Part shown: piece after piece, positions 26,835-36,510 of the stretch
Position numbering within the stretch: position 1 is the stretch's first letter
Layout: each line of letters starts with the position of its first letter
Origin: Mucilaginibacter sp. SMC90
Lineage (GTDB): Bacteria > Bacteroidota > Bacteroidia > Sphingobacteriales > Sphingobacteriaceae
Direction of reading: 5' to 3'
Assembly: GCF_022811725.1 (NCBI RefSeq)
Contig: NZ_CP094527.1
Location: 2,976,001-3,040,000, forward strand
Length of the DNA: 64,000 nucleotides
Program-made: the position numbers and the translations under genes
Notes under the pieces: generated by a model
The model's input: the letters and a program-made list of their open reading frames with translations, nothing else
The model's database searches: none
Told to the model about the DNA's origin: nothing

Positions 26835-27419
26835 ATGTTTACAGGAATTATAGAAACTTTGGGTAAGATCACCGATCTGCAACAGGAAAAAGGCAACCTT
26901 AATATTACTGTCGAGTCGGCTATATCGCATGAACTTAAGATTGATCAGTCAGTAGCGCACAATGGCGTTTGCCTCACGGTTGTTGCATTAGCTGATGGTT
27001 TGCATGTTGTTACGGCCATTGAAGAAACGCTTAATAAAACCAATCTTTCCCAGCTCAAAGTAGGCGAGCCGGTAAACCTGGAACGCTGCATGCAGATGAA
27101 TGCAAGGCTTGACGGGCATATTGTACAGGGCCATGTTGACCAGGTAGCTATTTGTACCGCTTTTAAAGAGCTTGACGGTAGTTGGGAGTATACTTTTGAA
27201 TACGATATATCAAGCGGTAACGTAACGGTCGAAAAAGGTTCTATCTGCGTAAATGGTATCAGCCTTACTGTGGTTAACTCACACGCCAACGGTTTTTCTG
27301 TAGCCATTATTCCATACACATTTGAGCATACCAACCTGCACAATGTGAAGGTTGGCAGCCAGGTTAACCTTGAGTTTGATATCATTGGCAAATATGTTGC
27401 CCGGTTAATGCAACGCTAA
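26835..27419 (+). CDS. ribE: Riboflavin synthase, alpha subunit
   Basis: Cytoplasmic enzyme of 194 residues that dismutates two 6,7-dimethyl-8-ribityllumazine molecules to riboflavin. Seen: the starting motif MFTGIIETLGKI, and two homologous lumazine-binding barrels: VAHNGVCLTVVAL near residue 40 and the second copy GSICVNGISLTVVNSH near residue 135, plus MNARLDGHIVQGHVDQVA linking them. Length matches the family. No FMN riboswitch was recognised in the 86-base leader. Its stop overlaps the convergent TPR gene by 4 bases. Confidence 0.96.
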   Translation: MFTGIIETLGKITDLQQEKGNLNITVESAISHELKIDQSVAHNGVCLTVVALADGLHVVTAIEETLNKTNLSQLKVGEPVNLERCMQMNARLDGHIVQGHVDQVAICTAFKELDGSWEYTFEYDISSGNVTVEKGSICVNGISLTVVNSHANGFSVAIIPYTFEHTNLHNVKVGSQVNLEFDIIGKYVARLMQR

Positions 27420-28558
27420 ATCCCTAATGATTTAATTCGCTCTTTGGAGTACGCTATGTAAGTTTTCTGAGAGTCCTTTGGTTTACTTGCCAGGTATTTT
27501 TTATAGTATTTTATGGCTATTGCTTTGTTTTTTAGCTCGGTATCATAAAGGGTGGCAAGTGCATAGTAAGTAATTGGATCGGGTTTATAAAGTAAACTTT
27601 TCTGGTAGGCTTCAACGGCGCTTTTCAATTGGTGCAGGCGGTCGTACGAGTCGCCTTTTTCGCTGTAGTAGGAACTTACCCCGGTCGATATTGCTTCTTC
27701 AATGGCTTTGTCTAAATAAGTAATCGCTTTTGTATTGTTATGTAAGGCTTTGTAGCTCATAGCCGTGTAGTAATACGAAGCCTCGGTGCCGGTATTGCCG
27801 TCTTCTAATATTTTGAAGGTTTTGATACAATCAGGATAGTTGGCAGTCATGTAATAGGAGGTAGCCAGCATAGATACGATACTGCCAGCCTGTTCGCCGG
27901 CATCCATCAGTTTTTTTGTAATGGTAATGGTTACCGGGTATCTTTTTAATGCGTATGATGCCTGGGCTTTTCCTTTCAGGAGCAGCAAGTTGGCTGTATC
28001 AGCAACAAGCGCTTTGTCAATTATATTTTCGGCATTGCCATATAGTTTGAGGTTGATGTAAAAGGAAGATAGGTCATACGCCACATCGGGATTAAGCGGA
28101 TTAATTTTGTTAGCCTTTTGCAGATATACAATACTACCTTCTATATCGCCTAAATTTTGAGACAGATCTGCCAGTTGCTTGTATACATCAAAATTGGTTG
28201 TATCCTTCAGGAGGATCTTTTTTGCGTATGTCAGCGCCTTTTTATTATTACCACGCCTTTTAACTATCTCACTCATGTTATACAGATTAGTGAGGCTGGT
28301 GGTATCAGTTTCATAAATACGCTGGTAATAATTTTCTGCATCGGGAAGGCGTGAAGCCATTTTTGAGGTATAGGCCAGTTTGGCCAATACCTTAACATCA
28401 GTAACAGGTTCAGGATATGTTTTTTTAAGATAATCGGCAGCATCTGCAAAGCGCTGGTTTTGGTAATAATCAAGTAGGAGCGAATCATTTGCAGCTTGCT
28501 GAGCGCGTAATTGCAATACTGATAAGGAAAGGAATAGGAGTAAACAGAGCTTTTTCAT
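27416..28558 (-). CDS. Exported tetratricopeptide-repeat protein
   Basis: 380-residue periplasmic or outer-membrane TPR protein. Seen: a signal peptide (1-20, LFLSLSVLQLRAQQ) and at least eight TPR-like helical pairs, for example LYNMSEIVKRRGNNKKALTY, DVYKQLADLSQNLGDIEGSI and TYYALATLYDTELKNKAIAI. It is a scaffold for protein-protein contacts; partner unknown. The ATG at 28556-28558 is preceded directly by a 16-base perfect palindrome (28559-28574), a candidate regulatory site. Confidence 0.88.
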   Translation of the reverse strand: MKKLCLLLFLSLSVLQLRAQQAANDSLLLDYYQNQRFADAADYLKKTYPEPVTDVKVLAKLAYTSKMASRLPDAENYYQRIYETDTTSLTNLYNMSEIVKRRGNNKKALTYAKKILLKDTTNFDVYKQLADLSQNLGDIEGSIVYLQKANKINPLNPDVAYDLSSFYINLKLYGNAENIIDKALVADTANLLLLKGKAQASYALKRYPVTITITKKLMDAGEQAGSIVSMLATSYYMTANYPDCIKTFKILEDGNTGTEASYYYTAMSYKALHNNTKAITYLDKAIEEAISTGVSSYYSEKGDSYDRLHQLKSAVEAYQKSLLYKPDPITYYALATLYDTELKNKAIAIKYYKKYLASKPKDSQKTYIAYSKERIKSLGI

Positions 28559-28574
28559 AACTAAATATTTAGTT
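28559..28574. promoter_or_regulatory. Perfect palindrome abutting the TPR gene start
   Basis: AACTAAATATTTAGTT, 8-base arms with no spacer, ending at the start codon of the minus-strand TPR gene; TTTAGTT recurs twice just upstream. Confidence 0.4.
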
Positions 28575-28670
28575 TAACTAAATTATTAGTTATGGGGCGT
28601 AATTCCAAATCTGAAACAATTTTTTATTAGTGTGGTTAGGTTTATATAGTAATAATTAAAACCACACATT

Positions 28671-28958
28671 ATGGATAAGTTAAAGAAGTTTGGACTGATG
28701 GAAAAAATTGTCCATGAATTGGAAGACCTGAAAAATAGCCAGCAGGCTATCATCACCAAATTGGCTAAAATAGAAGTTGATAATATTGATCTCGGTGATA
28801 AACGCCTTGAAAAGGACTTGCCCGATATGCACCAGCGTGTATCAGAAAACCTGGATACAATTGCAGCCATTCTTGAGGATTTTGCCAATCAAACCGCAAG
28901 CTACAGCGACAACAACAATATAGCAGCCCTGAAAGAGCAGGAAGCTTTAGGAAAATAA
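28671..28958 (+). CDS. Small predicted coiled-coil protein, unknown function
   Basis: 95-residue acidic protein with no signal or membrane segment. Seen: alternating charged and hydrophobic residues across two helical stretches (MEKIVHELEDLKNSQQAII and RVSENLDTIAAILEDFANQ), suggesting a short coiled coil. It is flanked by the divergent TPR gene and by a perfect family A palindrome that begins 22 bases after its stop. I do not recognise a family. Confidence 0.7.
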   Translation: MDKLKKFGLMEKIVHELEDLKNSQQAIITKLAKIEVDNIDLGDKRLEKDLPDMHQRVSENLDTIAAILEDFANQTASYSDNNNIAALKEQEALGK

Positions 28959-28980
28959 GTTATAAAAAGGAAGCTTTTTA

Positions 28981-29068
28981 AAACGTCATTGCGAGGTACG
29001 AAGCAATCCCAAACTATACAGAGTTGCTCTGCTAATTGGGGATTGCTTCGTACCTCGCAATGACGTTT
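28981..29068. repeat. Palindromic intergenic repeat, family A copy 3 (perfect arms)
   Basis: Arms 28981-29010 and 29039-29068 are perfectly complementary over 30 bases, beginning AAACGTCATTGCGAGGTACG. The loop reads, in reverse, as AATTAGCAGAGCAACTCTGT then ATAG, which corresponds to the copy 1 loop, so this copy is inverted relative to copy 1. It separates the small gene from the minus-strand gene at 29086. Confidence 0.92.
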
Positions 29069-29085
29069 TTGTATATAATATTTAT

Positions 29086-30078
29086 TTACTGATACTGAAT
29101 GTAAATAGGAGCAGGCTTTAAGCTTAATACTTCTTTCGGGGTAAGCATCCGGTGCGGCTCATTCTTTATATCGTTTTTATAAAAAAGCTTAAATCCTGTA
29201 AACTGAACGGGTTCTTCAGAAATGAAATATTTATAAGTGCCTCTTTTGAGTTCCGGACCGCCCCATCCATCCATATCCATAACCACCTGCACTTCGGGCC
29301 TTAGTTTAATATCTTTATAATTGGTCACCATACGTTTTGTAAAACGGTGAACAACAAATATTTTCGGTGGCAGGTCATTCTTTTTTACCAATTTGGCTAA
29401 GTAGCCAGTTACGTAATTGATATCATCGGCATCAAAGGTGCCTATGCGTTTGCCGGGTACACTGCCTTCTTTCATAGAAAACTCGGGGTCGATACCTAAA
29501 TGAACATTGGGCATCTTCATATATTTTTCTAATAAAGGCAATTCGGTTTGTACTGTGCTGAAGCCAACCTGTATATCTAAAAATACAAGGGCATTAACGC
29601 TTTTTGCCCAACTGATCACGGTATCTATCTGGCTAAAGGGCATCCGCAGGTTATGTAAACCGTTGCGACCGGCATCAGCCTGGGCCGTAACACATATATA
29701 ATGTAAGGCTGGTACTACGTTGGTAGCAGTATCGGCTTTCTCCCAGTTTTTAACCTCTTCCTTCAATTTATTAAGCATGGTTTTGCGCGGGTATTGACCG
29801 AGCACGCCCATGTTTTTTGAATAAAGGTTGCCGTAAAAAGCCACGATCCGGTTAAATGGCAATATAGCGCCAGGAAGGGGATAATCTTTGCTTTTTACGG
29901 GCCAGCGTCCGCTTTTGTCGCCGTTGGCCAGTTTTTTCATCAACGAATCGTACTTTAAAGTATCCAGCATTGATGTTTTTGCAGAAGTATCCCGGAAATG
30001 TTTGCGGGTTGTAGCACAGGCCGTATTGGTTACGGCGATAAAAATTAACAGGGCTAAAGCAGATCTTGTCCTTTTCAA
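29086..30078 (-). CDS. Exported protein of unknown function, possible (beta/alpha)-barrel
   Basis: 330-residue exported protein. Seen: a hydrophobic N-terminal signal (ALALLIFIAVTNTACAT) with a cysteine that could be lipidated although the preceding residues are a poor lipobox; then alternating strand-helix elements such as NRIVAFYGNLYSKNMGVLG, ALVFLDIQVGF, VHLGIDPEFSM and KIFVVHRFTKRM, with acidic residues at strand ends (LDIQ, GIDPEF, DMDGW). This resembles a glycosidase-like TIM barrel, but I do not recognise the family. The frame has only a TTG start (30076-30078) before the signal; upstream is an in-frame stop. It lies 37 bases downstream of the HscA-like stop on the same strand. Confidence 0.8.
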   Translation of the reverse strand: MKRTRSALALLIFIAVTNTACATTRKHFRDTSAKTSMLDTLKYDSLMKKLANGDKSGRWPVKSKDYPLPGAILPFNRIVAFYGNLYSKNMGVLGQYPRKTMLNKLKEEVKNWEKADTATNVVPALHYICVTAQADAGRNGLHNLRMPFSQIDTVISWAKSVNALVFLDIQVGFSTVQTELPLLEKYMKMPNVHLGIDPEFSMKEGSVPGKRIGTFDADDINYVTGYLAKLVKKNDLPPKIFVVHRFTKRMVTNYKDIKLRPEVQVVMDMDGWGGPELKRGTYKYFISEEPVQFTGFKLFYKNDIKNEPHRMLTPKEVLSLKPAPIYIQYQ

Positions 30079-30115
30079 ATTTTAATATTTTCGGGTTGAT
30101 GAGCAATATCCGTGC

Positions 30116-31972
30116 CTATTCAATGCTCTTGCCTTTCATGGCGGTGCTTATTGCCTGATCCATCAATCGTTCGGCAAACGGACGGGTAAACTCGTTAACT
30201 TCGTCAATGTTTTTTAAGATCAGGTCTTTATCACCGCTGGTTAAAGCTTCTTTCAATTTAGCAAGCAGTTTGGTGGTATCGCTTATTTCGGTGATAGAAA
30301 CGTAGCTGGCGTTCTTTTTCAAGAAGCCTTCAACCGTATAAACCATCTGTTCGCCTTCGGTACGTGCCTCAATAAGCATACGCTGGCTTACATCGTCTTT
30401 GGCATGAGTGATGCTGTCCATCAGCATTTGTTCCACCTGTTCGTCCGTAATACCATAAGTTGGTTTTACTTCAACTTCCTGTTTTACACCAGAGCGTAGT
30501 TCAATGGCCTGTACGGTAAGGATCCCATCTGCATTCAACAGGAAATTGATGTCAACTTTAGGAAAGCCGGCCGGCATCGAAGGAATGCCTTTCAAATCAA
30601 ATTCGGCCAGTTTACGGTTTTCTTTGATCAGGTCACGTTCGCCCTGGTAAACCGAAATTTTCATATTTACCTGTCCATCTATTGATGTAGTATATTGCCT
30701 GCCGCCTTTGGTAGGAACTTTTGAATTACGGGGGATGATCACATCCATCAGGCCACCCATGGTTTCAATACCTAAGGATAGCGGGGTAACATCAAGCAAC
30801 AATATATCTTTACGGTTACCGGCTAAAATATCGGCCTGTATAGCGGCACCCAAAGCAACTACCTCATCAGGGTTTACGTCGTCATGCACCGGGCGACCGA
30901 AAAACTCGGCAACCTTACGCTTAACCAGGGCAGTACGCGTTGAGCCGCCCACCATAACTACTTCGTCAATCTGGTCGATGGTTAATTGAGCATCTTTAAG
31001 CGCGTTTTGGCAGCTAGTGATGGTTTGATGTACTTTAGGTAGTATTAATTCTTCAAAAGTAGTACGGTCAAGCGTACACCATATGTCGCCTATTTTATCG
31101 TTCACAAGGCTTTGATGACTGAATGCTTTCTTGGCTTCTTCGGCTTTAAGGCGCAGTTGTTGTGCCAGCTCGGTATTGGCAAGTACTTCGGCCTTGTTAA
31201 GCTGGTTTTTCTCAATCCAGTAGTCAACAATTATGCGGTCAAAGTCATCACCGCCTAAAAAGGTATCGCCGTTGGTTGAAAGCACTTCAAAAATGCCGTT
31301 CTGGATTTGCAGTATCGATACATCAAATGTACCGCCGCCAAGGTCATAAACCGCAATGGTTTTTGTTTCTTCGGGGTTTAAACCTATACCATAAGCCAAA
31401 CTTGCTGCTGTTGGCTCGTTAACTATCCGTAAAACATCAAGTCCGGCAAGTTTGCCGGCATCCCTTGTTGCCTGGCGCTGCGAATCATTAAAGTACGCAG
31501 GCACAGTGATCACAGCACGGTTAACCGGAGTTTTAAGGGCATGCTCGGCACGGGCCTTAAGTTCTTTCAATATCTGGGCCGATAACTCGATAGGAGTGTA
31601 AAATTTATCGCCTACTTTAATTTTAACCAGGCTTTCGGTATCGTCGTCAATTACCTTGTAGCTAAAAAAGTCTTTATAGTTTTCAATATCGTGGTAACTG
31701 CGGCCCAATAAACGTTTAACCGAAAATATGGTGTTTTGCGGATCGGTTATCAGAAACTCTTTTGCCTCGTTACCAACTAATACATCGTCTGTACTGCCAA
31801 AATGCACTACAGATGGCACCAGTACGCCCTTGCCGGCATCATTAATTACCTGCGGGTTTTTATCGGGGTTGATAAATGCTACCAGCGAATTGGTAGTACC
31901 CAGATCAATACCTACAATGATCTCTTCTTTTTGTAATGAGCCTGTTGCCAGGTTGATAGAAACTTTAGCCAT
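30116..31972 (-). CDS. hscA: Hsp70-family chaperone, HscA-type
   Basis: Cytoplasmic Hsp70 chaperone of 618 residues. Seen: nucleotide-binding phosphate motif [15 protein letters not shown], the second signature [14 protein letters not shown], the third [20 protein letters not shown], and a substrate-binding half ([18 protein letters not shown], then [20 protein letters not shown]). The N-terminal extension before the first motif, the reading SLVAF where DnaK has SCVAV, and the total length near 616 favour the Fe-S assembly chaperone HscA over DnaK. No iscU, hscB or fdx gene is nearby, so the assignment of role is inference. A TACATTTG box lies about 20 bases upstream of the ATG. Confidence 0.85.
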   Translation of the reverse strand: MAKVSINLATGSLQKEEIIVGIDLGTTNSLVAFINPDKNPQVINDAGKGVLVPSVVHFGSTDDVLVGNEAKEFLITDPQNTIFSVKRLLGRSYHDIENYKDFFSYKVIDDDTESLVKIKVGDKFYTPIELSAQILKELKARAEHALKTPVNRAVITVPAYFNDSQRQATRDAGKLAGLDVLRIVNEPTAASLAYGIGLNPEETKTIAVYDLGGGTFDVSILQIQNGIFEVLSTNGDTFLGGDDFDRIIVDYWIEKNQLNKAEVLANTELAQQLRLKAEEAKKAFSHQSLVNDKIGDIWCTLDRTTFEELILPKVHQTITSCQNALKDAQLTIDQIDEVVMVGGSTRTALVKRKVAEFFGRPVHDDVNPDEVVALGAAIQADILAGNRKDILLLDVTPLSLGIETMGGLMDVIIPRNSKVPTKGGRQYTTSIDGQVNMKISVYQGERDLIKENRKLAEFDLKGIPSMPAGFPKVDINFLLNADGILTVQAIELRSGVKQEVEVKPTYGITDEQVEQMLMDSITHAKDDVSQRMLIEARTEGEQMVYTVEGFLKKNASYVSITEISDTTKLLAKLKEALTSGDKDLILKNIDEVNEFTRPFAERLMDQAISTAMKGKSIE

Positions 31973-31992
31973 TATATTAAGTTAACAGAGGG

Positions 31993-32000
31993 CAAATGTA
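31993..32000 (-). promoter_or_regulatory. Candidate -7 box (TACATTTG) of hscA-like gene
   Basis: On the minus strand the sequence is TACATTTG, 20 bases upstream of the ATG, a normal distance. The -33 element is not clear. Confidence 0.4.
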
Positions 32001-32124
32001 CTTAGTTTTAAGCGATGCATTGTCGTTTTTAATTCAGTTTTGTTACAAATATGTGGCGGGTTATTTCATTGTGCTGACAAACAAATGCTGCTTAATTCAT
32101 CTTTTTATAAAAAAATAATATCAT

Positions 32125-33075
32125 ATGGAAAAGCGTGAATTAGGCAAATCCGAACTATCTGCAGCGCCACTGGTTTTTGGTGGTAACGTTTTCGGCTGGA
32201 CAGTTAAAGGCAATGATACTGCTGTTTTACTGGATGCGTTTTTAGATGCCGGTTTTAATACAATTGATACTGCCGACGTATACTCCCGTTGGGTTGAGGG
32301 TAATAAAGGGGGAGAATCTGAAACAGAAATAGGTAACTGGTTAAAGCAAAGCGGCAAGCGCGATCAGGTGATCATTGCTACCAAAGTAGGTTCGGAAATG
32401 GATTCGGCAAGGAAGGGTTTGAAAAAGGATTATATTATTAAAGCTGCCGAAGATTCATTAAAAAGGTTGCAGACCGATTACATAGACCTGTACCAAACTC
32501 ACTTTGATGATCCGTCAACGCCGGTTGAAGAAACCCTGCGCGCTTACGATCAGTTAGTGCAGGATGGAAAGGTGCGTGCTATCGGAACATCAAACATGTC
32601 TGTTGAGCGTTTACATGAATCGTTAAAGGTGAGTGTTGAAAAAGGGTTGATCTCCTACCAAACCCTGCAACCGGAGTATAACCTGTTTGACAGGGAGAAG
32701 TATGAAACTACTTATGAACCGTTTCTTAAGGATAAGAACATTGGCGTTATCAGCTACTTTTCATTAGCAAGCGGTTTTTTAAGCGGTAAATATCGTTCAG
32801 AAGCTGATTTGCAGGGAAGCAGCCGGGCCGGTATGGTTAAGAAATACCTTAATGAGCGTGGCTTTAGGATATTGAAAGCGCTTGATGATGCAGCTGCTCA
32901 ATATAACGTTAGTCAATCGGCAGTTGCCTTGGCCTGGTTAATTGCAAGGCCAAGTGTTACGGCACCCATAGTAAGTGCTACCAATATTGACCAGCTTAAG
33001 GAATTTACACAAGCGGCCAACTTAAAACTGAGTGATGAAGCCATCGAAGCACTCAATACCGCCAGCGCTTATTAA
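32125..33075 (+). CDS. Aldo/keto reductase
   Basis: Cytoplasmic NADPH-dependent reductase of 316 residues. Seen: start LGKSELSAAPLVFGGNVFGW, the catalytic Asp and Tyr region FNTIDTADVYSRW, the lysine in VIIATKVGSEM, the histidine in IDLYQTHFDDPST, and the cofactor region VSQSAVALAWLIARPSVTAP. These are the Asp-Tyr-Lys-His tetrad positions of the family. Substrate not predictable; typical annotation is general stress or aldehyde reductase of the YajO/Tas type. Followed by a short terminator-like hairpin. Confidence 0.94.
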   Translation: MEKRELGKSELSAAPLVFGGNVFGWTVKGNDTAVLLDAFLDAGFNTIDTADVYSRWVEGNKGGESETEIGNWLKQSGKRDQVIIATKVGSEMDSARKGLKKDYIIKAAEDSLKRLQTDYIDLYQTHFDDPSTPVEETLRAYDQLVQDGKVRAIGTSNMSVERLHESLKVSVEKGLISYQTLQPEYNLFDREKYETTYEPFLKDKNIGVISYFSLASGFLSGKYRSEADLQGSSRAGMVKKYLNERGFRILKALDDAAAQYNVSQSAVALAWLIARPSVTAPIVSATNIDQLKEFTQAANLKLSDEAIEALNTASAY

Positions 33076-33095
33076 ATATCCGCTTATGATTTTAA

Positions 33096-33132
33096 CAGCA
33101 CACTTTTCAAATGAAGGGTGTGCTGCTTGTTT
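33096..33132 (+). terminator. Hairpin terminator after the aldo/keto reductase gene
   Basis: CAGCACAC (33096-33103) pairs with GTGTGCTG (33118-33125) and is followed by CTTGTTTTT. Stem of 8 bases with a 14-base loop. Confidence 0.6.
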
Positions 33133-33193
33133 TTAGCTGCCCGGCTTACAAGAGAAACCCTGATTTTCATTGCTTAATAATTACATCGTTTTT

Positions 33194-33214
33194 GTTATTT
33201 AATTATTAAATAAC
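33194..33214. promoter_or_regulatory. Perfect AT-rich palindrome upstream of the hybrid kinase gene
   Basis: GTTATTTAA-TTA-TTAAATAAC, 9-base arms with a 3-base centre, 129 bases before the start of the histidine kinase gene. Could be a binding site or a weak structure. Confidence 0.35.
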
Positions 33215-33342
33215 AATAGCTGTTTTTTTGCTTTTTTTAAACACTAAAGTTTTAAAGATTTCCTGAAAAATACTTTATTTACTAAACAGAATCCCTTGTT
33301 TTTAAGTATAAAGGGTTCTCTCTAATTAATTTTTTATTTTAA

Positions 33343-35100
33343 ATGGAAAAGCTAAAGCAGATTATTGGCTATGGCAAGCCTGATTTGTCGCTGGAAAATA
33401 AGCTGTTTAACGCGCTCTCATTATTCATTTGCGTCAGCAGTGTTTTTTCGCTGATCTGTAATTTGTTTTTAGGCTTAAGTTATAAACTTGAGCTTGTTCA
33501 GCTTTTTGTAATCCTGATGTCGGGCTGGGCTTTTTACCGGAGCAGGTTTGTAAAATATAAGGATGATGTTGCGGTAATTTATATTTGCTTTGGCCTTACT
33601 GCCATTATCCCCGGGTGGTTTTATAATGGTGGTATTAGCGGATCGACAACCCTTTCCGGAGTCTTTTTTGTTGTGCTTATAACCCTGCTTTTAAAAAAAC
33701 GGCATCACTATATTTTTATCGGCGCTTTAATAGCCATATTTATGGGTTGCTACTTTGTTGAAAAGCAGTTTCCGTACTTGGTGCAACCTTACAGTAGTAT
33801 TTCGTCTAAAAAATCAGATCTCATAACATCCGCAGTAACCAACGTTTTAATTGTTGGGCTACTGGTTGGTTTTATCAAAAAAAGCCACGAAACCGACAAG
33901 CGGGACCTGATACGCAAGAGTGAGGAACTACAAGCGTCACAAATTGAACTTTCAACTTCGCGTGATCAGGCCGAGGCGGCTACGTTTGCCAAGTCGAACT
34001 TTTTGGCCAATATGAGCCATGAAATCCGTACGCCACTCAACGGTATCATTGGCACTGCTCAGCTGCTCTCCCGAACCAATTTGCAGCCTGAGCAGCAGGA
34101 ATTGCTTCAAACTTTACAGTCGAGCAGCAATTTGTTGATCAACATCATCAGCGACATACTTGATATCTCCAAGATCGAAGCCGATAAGCTAATGCTTCAC
34201 CCGGTTTCAACACACTTGCGCAACTGCATAAAAACAGTAGTTGAGATAACCGAGCCTGCTATTTCCACACTGAACAAACCCTTAAACTTAATTTATCATG
34301 TTGATGATAATGTTGCAAGTTATGTAATAGCCGATGAGGGTAGGCTTCAGCAGATCCTGGTTAATTTAATTGGGAATGCCATTAAGTTTACAGACGAAGG
34401 TTCGGTAATATTGCGGGTTAGCGCATCGGGTGTCACCAACAATATACAGGAGATAACTTTTAGTATAAAGGACGACGGAATTGGAATAAGTGAAGAGGCT
34501 TTGACGCAATTATTTAAGCCTTTTACACAAGTAAATACCACAGCTTTGCGCAAATATGGCGGTACGGGCCTTGGTTTATCTATTTGCAAAAAGCTTGTTG
34601 AAATGATGCACGGCCGGATCTGGGCAGAGAGCAAGGAAGCCGAAGGCTCATTGTTTAGCTTTACCCTTCCTTTACAGGTTACCTACAGCATTTCCGAGCT
34701 GGAAATACAAACCGGCGAAAAGCATGTGTTTCAATACCGGCCTTTACGTATTTTGTTGGCCGAGGATAATAAGATGAACCAGCTGATAGCGAGTAAGATA
34801 TTTAAAAAGGTTGGTTACAGCATTGATATTGCCGAAAACGGGCTGGCGGCTGTGAATATGGTTGAGCAGTGTAACTACGACCTGATATTTATGGACATTC
34901 AAATGCCCGAAATGGACGGTTTACAGGCTACCCGTCATATTTTAAAGAAACATGGTAAAGATGCCCCGCCTATTATAGCCATGACGGCTAATGTGCTTAG
35001 CGAAAATGAACGGGAATGCACCCAGGCTGGCATGAAAGATTTTGTGAGCAAACCTTTTACTTTTGAGCGCCTGGAAGATATCATCCAAAAATGGACATGA
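33343..35100 (+). CDS. Hybrid sensor histidine kinase with receiver domain
   Basis: Inner-membrane signalling kinase of 585 residues. Seen: about five or six N-terminal membrane helices (about residues 25-180) with no large periplasmic sensor domain, a short coiled coil, the HisKA box [20 protein letters not shown] with phospho-acceptor His226, the ATPase N box [11 protein letters not shown] and G boxes DDGIGIS and GTGLGLSI, then a C-terminal receiver domain with phospho-acceptor Asp518 in [15 protein letters not shown]. No separate DNA-binding response regulator is adjacent; the AraC-type gene at 35193 is its only regulatory neighbour. The signal sensed is probably intramembrane or cytoplasmic. 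Confidence 0.94.
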   Translation: MEKLKQIIGYGKPDLSLENKLFNALSLFICVSSVFSLICNLFLGLSYKLELVQLFVILMSGWAFYRSRFVKYKDDVAVIYICFGLTAIIPGWFYNGGISGSTTLSGVFFVVLITLLLKKRHHYIFIGALIAIFMGCYFVEKQFPYLVQPYSSISSKKSDLITSAVTNVLIVGLLVGFIKKSHETDKRDLIRKSEELQASQIELSTSRDQAEAATFAKSNFLANMSHEIRTPLNGIIGTAQLLSRTNLQPEQQELLQTLQSSSNLLINIISDILDISKIEADKLMLHPVSTHLRNCIKTVVEITEPAISTLNKPLNLIYHVDDNVASYVIADEGRLQQILVNLIGNAIKFTDEGSVILRVSASGVTNNIQEITFSIKDDGIGISEEALTQLFKPFTQVNTTALRKYGGTGLGLSICKKLVEMMHGRIWAESKEAEGSLFSFTLPLQVTYSISELEIQTGEKHVFQYRPLRILLAEDNKMNQLIASKIFKKVGYSIDIAENGLAAVNMVEQCNYDLIFMDIQMPEMDGLQATRHILKKHGKDAPPIIAMTANVLSENERECTQAGMKDFVSKPFTFERLEDIIQKWT

Positions 35101-35129
35101 TTTATAAGTCAAAAGCAATAATCGTTGAT

Positions 35130-35159
35130 TAGTACCATACAAAATAAAAATAGTACCAT
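35130..35159 (+). promoter_or_regulatory. Direct repeat upstream of the AraC-family gene
   Basis: TAGTACCAT at 35130-35138 and again at 35151-35159, start-to-start 21 bases (two helical turns), the layout of AraC-type half-sites. It lies 22 bases upstream of a TAGTTTTG -7 box. Confidence 0.5.
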
Positions 35160-35180
35160 TAGCAGCAACGCTATTGTGTG

Positions 35181-35188
35181 TAGTTTTG
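35181..35188 (+). promoter_or_regulatory. Candidate -7 box (TAGTTTTG)
   Basis: Matches TAnnTTTG, 4 bases before the ATG at 35193, which would give an almost leaderless transcript. Confidence 0.4.
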
Positions 35189-35192
35189 TATC

Positions 35193-36077
35193 ATGTTACA
35201 AAGCATTCCAACAATTGACATTTGCACACTGGCTGATGATATAAAGCAGGATGAGATCCTGATCAGCAGGTTTGCCGCCTATCTGGATGCCCACAAAAAC
35301 CTTTTCTTCCCGCATCGCCATTCTTTTTTTCACCTGGTATTGTTTACCGATGGCGGCGGATCGCATACCATTGATTTTGAAAGTTTTGATGTAAAGCCGG
35401 GCCAAATCTACTTTATGGTTCCTGGGCAGGTGCATTCATGGGAGTTTGAGGGTTTTATGGATGGCTATATTATCAATTTTTCAAGTTCATTTATTCAATC
35501 GTTTTTATTGCGGTCGGGGTATTTTGACAATTTTACTTTTTTAAATGGTAACCCAAAAGATGAGGTAGTTGATTTACCTGCCGGGCAACTGCCTGAAATA
35601 ATATCTCTTTTTGAAAGGATAGTAGCCGAGGTTGAAAAACCCGCTGTATTGGGTAGTGATATGGTGAAATTGCTTATGCTTCAGGTTTTTATACTTATAA
35701 ACCGTTGCCAGGGCAAGAATGATGATTTTGGAAAACAAGGCTACAATCATACGCTGATCCGTAACTTTCAAAAACTTATAGAACAGCACTATATTGATGT
35801 AAAGCTTCCTAAAGACTATGCCGATTTACTTTACATTACCCCTAACCATTTAAACGCAGTGTGCAAGGATGTGCTTGGCCTGTCGGCAGGCGAGGTGATC
35901 CGCAACCGTACGCTGCTTGAGGCCAAGAGGTTATTAACCAACCCAAGGCTCAATATAAGTGAAATTGCTTTTAACCTTAATTTTAGCGATAACTCCTATT
36001 TTACCAAGTTCTTTAAAAAAATTGAGGGTATTACGCCCGAAGAGTTCAGAAAGAAAACCTTAAACAATAAATCATAA
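35193..36077 (+). CDS. AraC-family transcriptional regulator
   Basis: Cytoplasmic activator of 294 residues. Seen: an N-terminal cupin-like sensing domain (FFPHRHSFFHLVLFTDGGG, then VKPGQIYFMVPGQVHSWEF) and a C-terminal double helix-turn-helix (DYADLLYITPNHLNAVCKDV and ISEIAFNLNFSDNSYFTKFF, ending ITPEEFRKK). The PHRH and PGQVH motifs give a sugar- or effector-binding cupin. The direct repeat at 35130-35159 is the likely autoregulatory site. The DUF983 gene starts 4 bases after its stop, suggesting co-transcription. Confidence 0.94.
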   Translation: MLQSIPTIDICTLADDIKQDEILISRFAAYLDAHKNLFFPHRHSFFHLVLFTDGGGSHTIDFESFDVKPGQIYFMVPGQVHSWEFEGFMDGYIINFSSSFIQSFLLRSGYFDNFTFLNGNPKDEVVDLPAGQLPEIISLFERIVAEVEKPAVLGSDMVKLLMLQVFILINRCQGKNDDFGKQGYNHTLIRNFQKLIEQHYIDVKLPKDYADLLYITPNHLNAVCKDVLGLSAGEVIRNRTLLEAKRLLTNPRLNISEIAFNLNFSDNSYFTKFFKKIEGITPEEFRKKTLNNKS

Positions 36078-36081
36078 TTTT

Positions 36082-36489
36082 ATGGAAACCCCTAAATATA
36101 AATTATCCGCATGGTCTGCCTTTGCAAACGCTAAATGTCCGCGTTGCAGAAGGGGTGATCTCTTTATCACCGGCATGTATGAATTTAAAGGCCAGGAAAT
36201 GCATAAAACCTGCTCGCACTGTGGTTTGGTGTATGAGCGTGAGCCGGGCTATTTTTATGTAGCCATGTTTGCCAGCTATGCGCTTAATGTTGCCGAAATG
36301 GTTACACTGGCGGTTGCGATCAGTGTTTTAACAGGCAGCAGCAACCCCTGGTTATATGTAACTATCATTTTGGGTGTGGCCGTTATCCTGGCTCCCTTTA
36401 ACTACAGGTATTCAAGGGTGATGCTTTTACACTGGCTTACACCAGGCTTGCACTATCATCCGGAGATGAGTGAAGATAAAGCAAAATAA
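36082..36489 (+). CDS. DUF983-family membrane protein
   Basis: 135-residue inner-membrane protein. Seen: a four-cysteine zinc-ribbon-like start (AKCPRCRRGDLF and KTCSHCGLVYEREPGYFYV), followed by two predicted helices (YALNVAEMVTLAVAISVL and LYVTIILGVAVILAPFNY). This is the standard DUF983 arrangement; its role is not known. It starts 4 bases after the AraC gene and is followed by a hairpin terminator at 36511. Confidence 0.9.
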   Translation: METPKYKLSAWSAFANAKCPRCRRGDLFITGMYEFKGQEMHKTCSHCGLVYEREPGYFYVAMFASYALNVAEMVTLAVAISVLTGSSNPWLYVTIILGVAVILAPFNYRYSRVMLLHWLTPGLHYHPEMSEDKAK

Positions 36490-36510
36490 TTTAACTGACT
36501 GAAATACATA

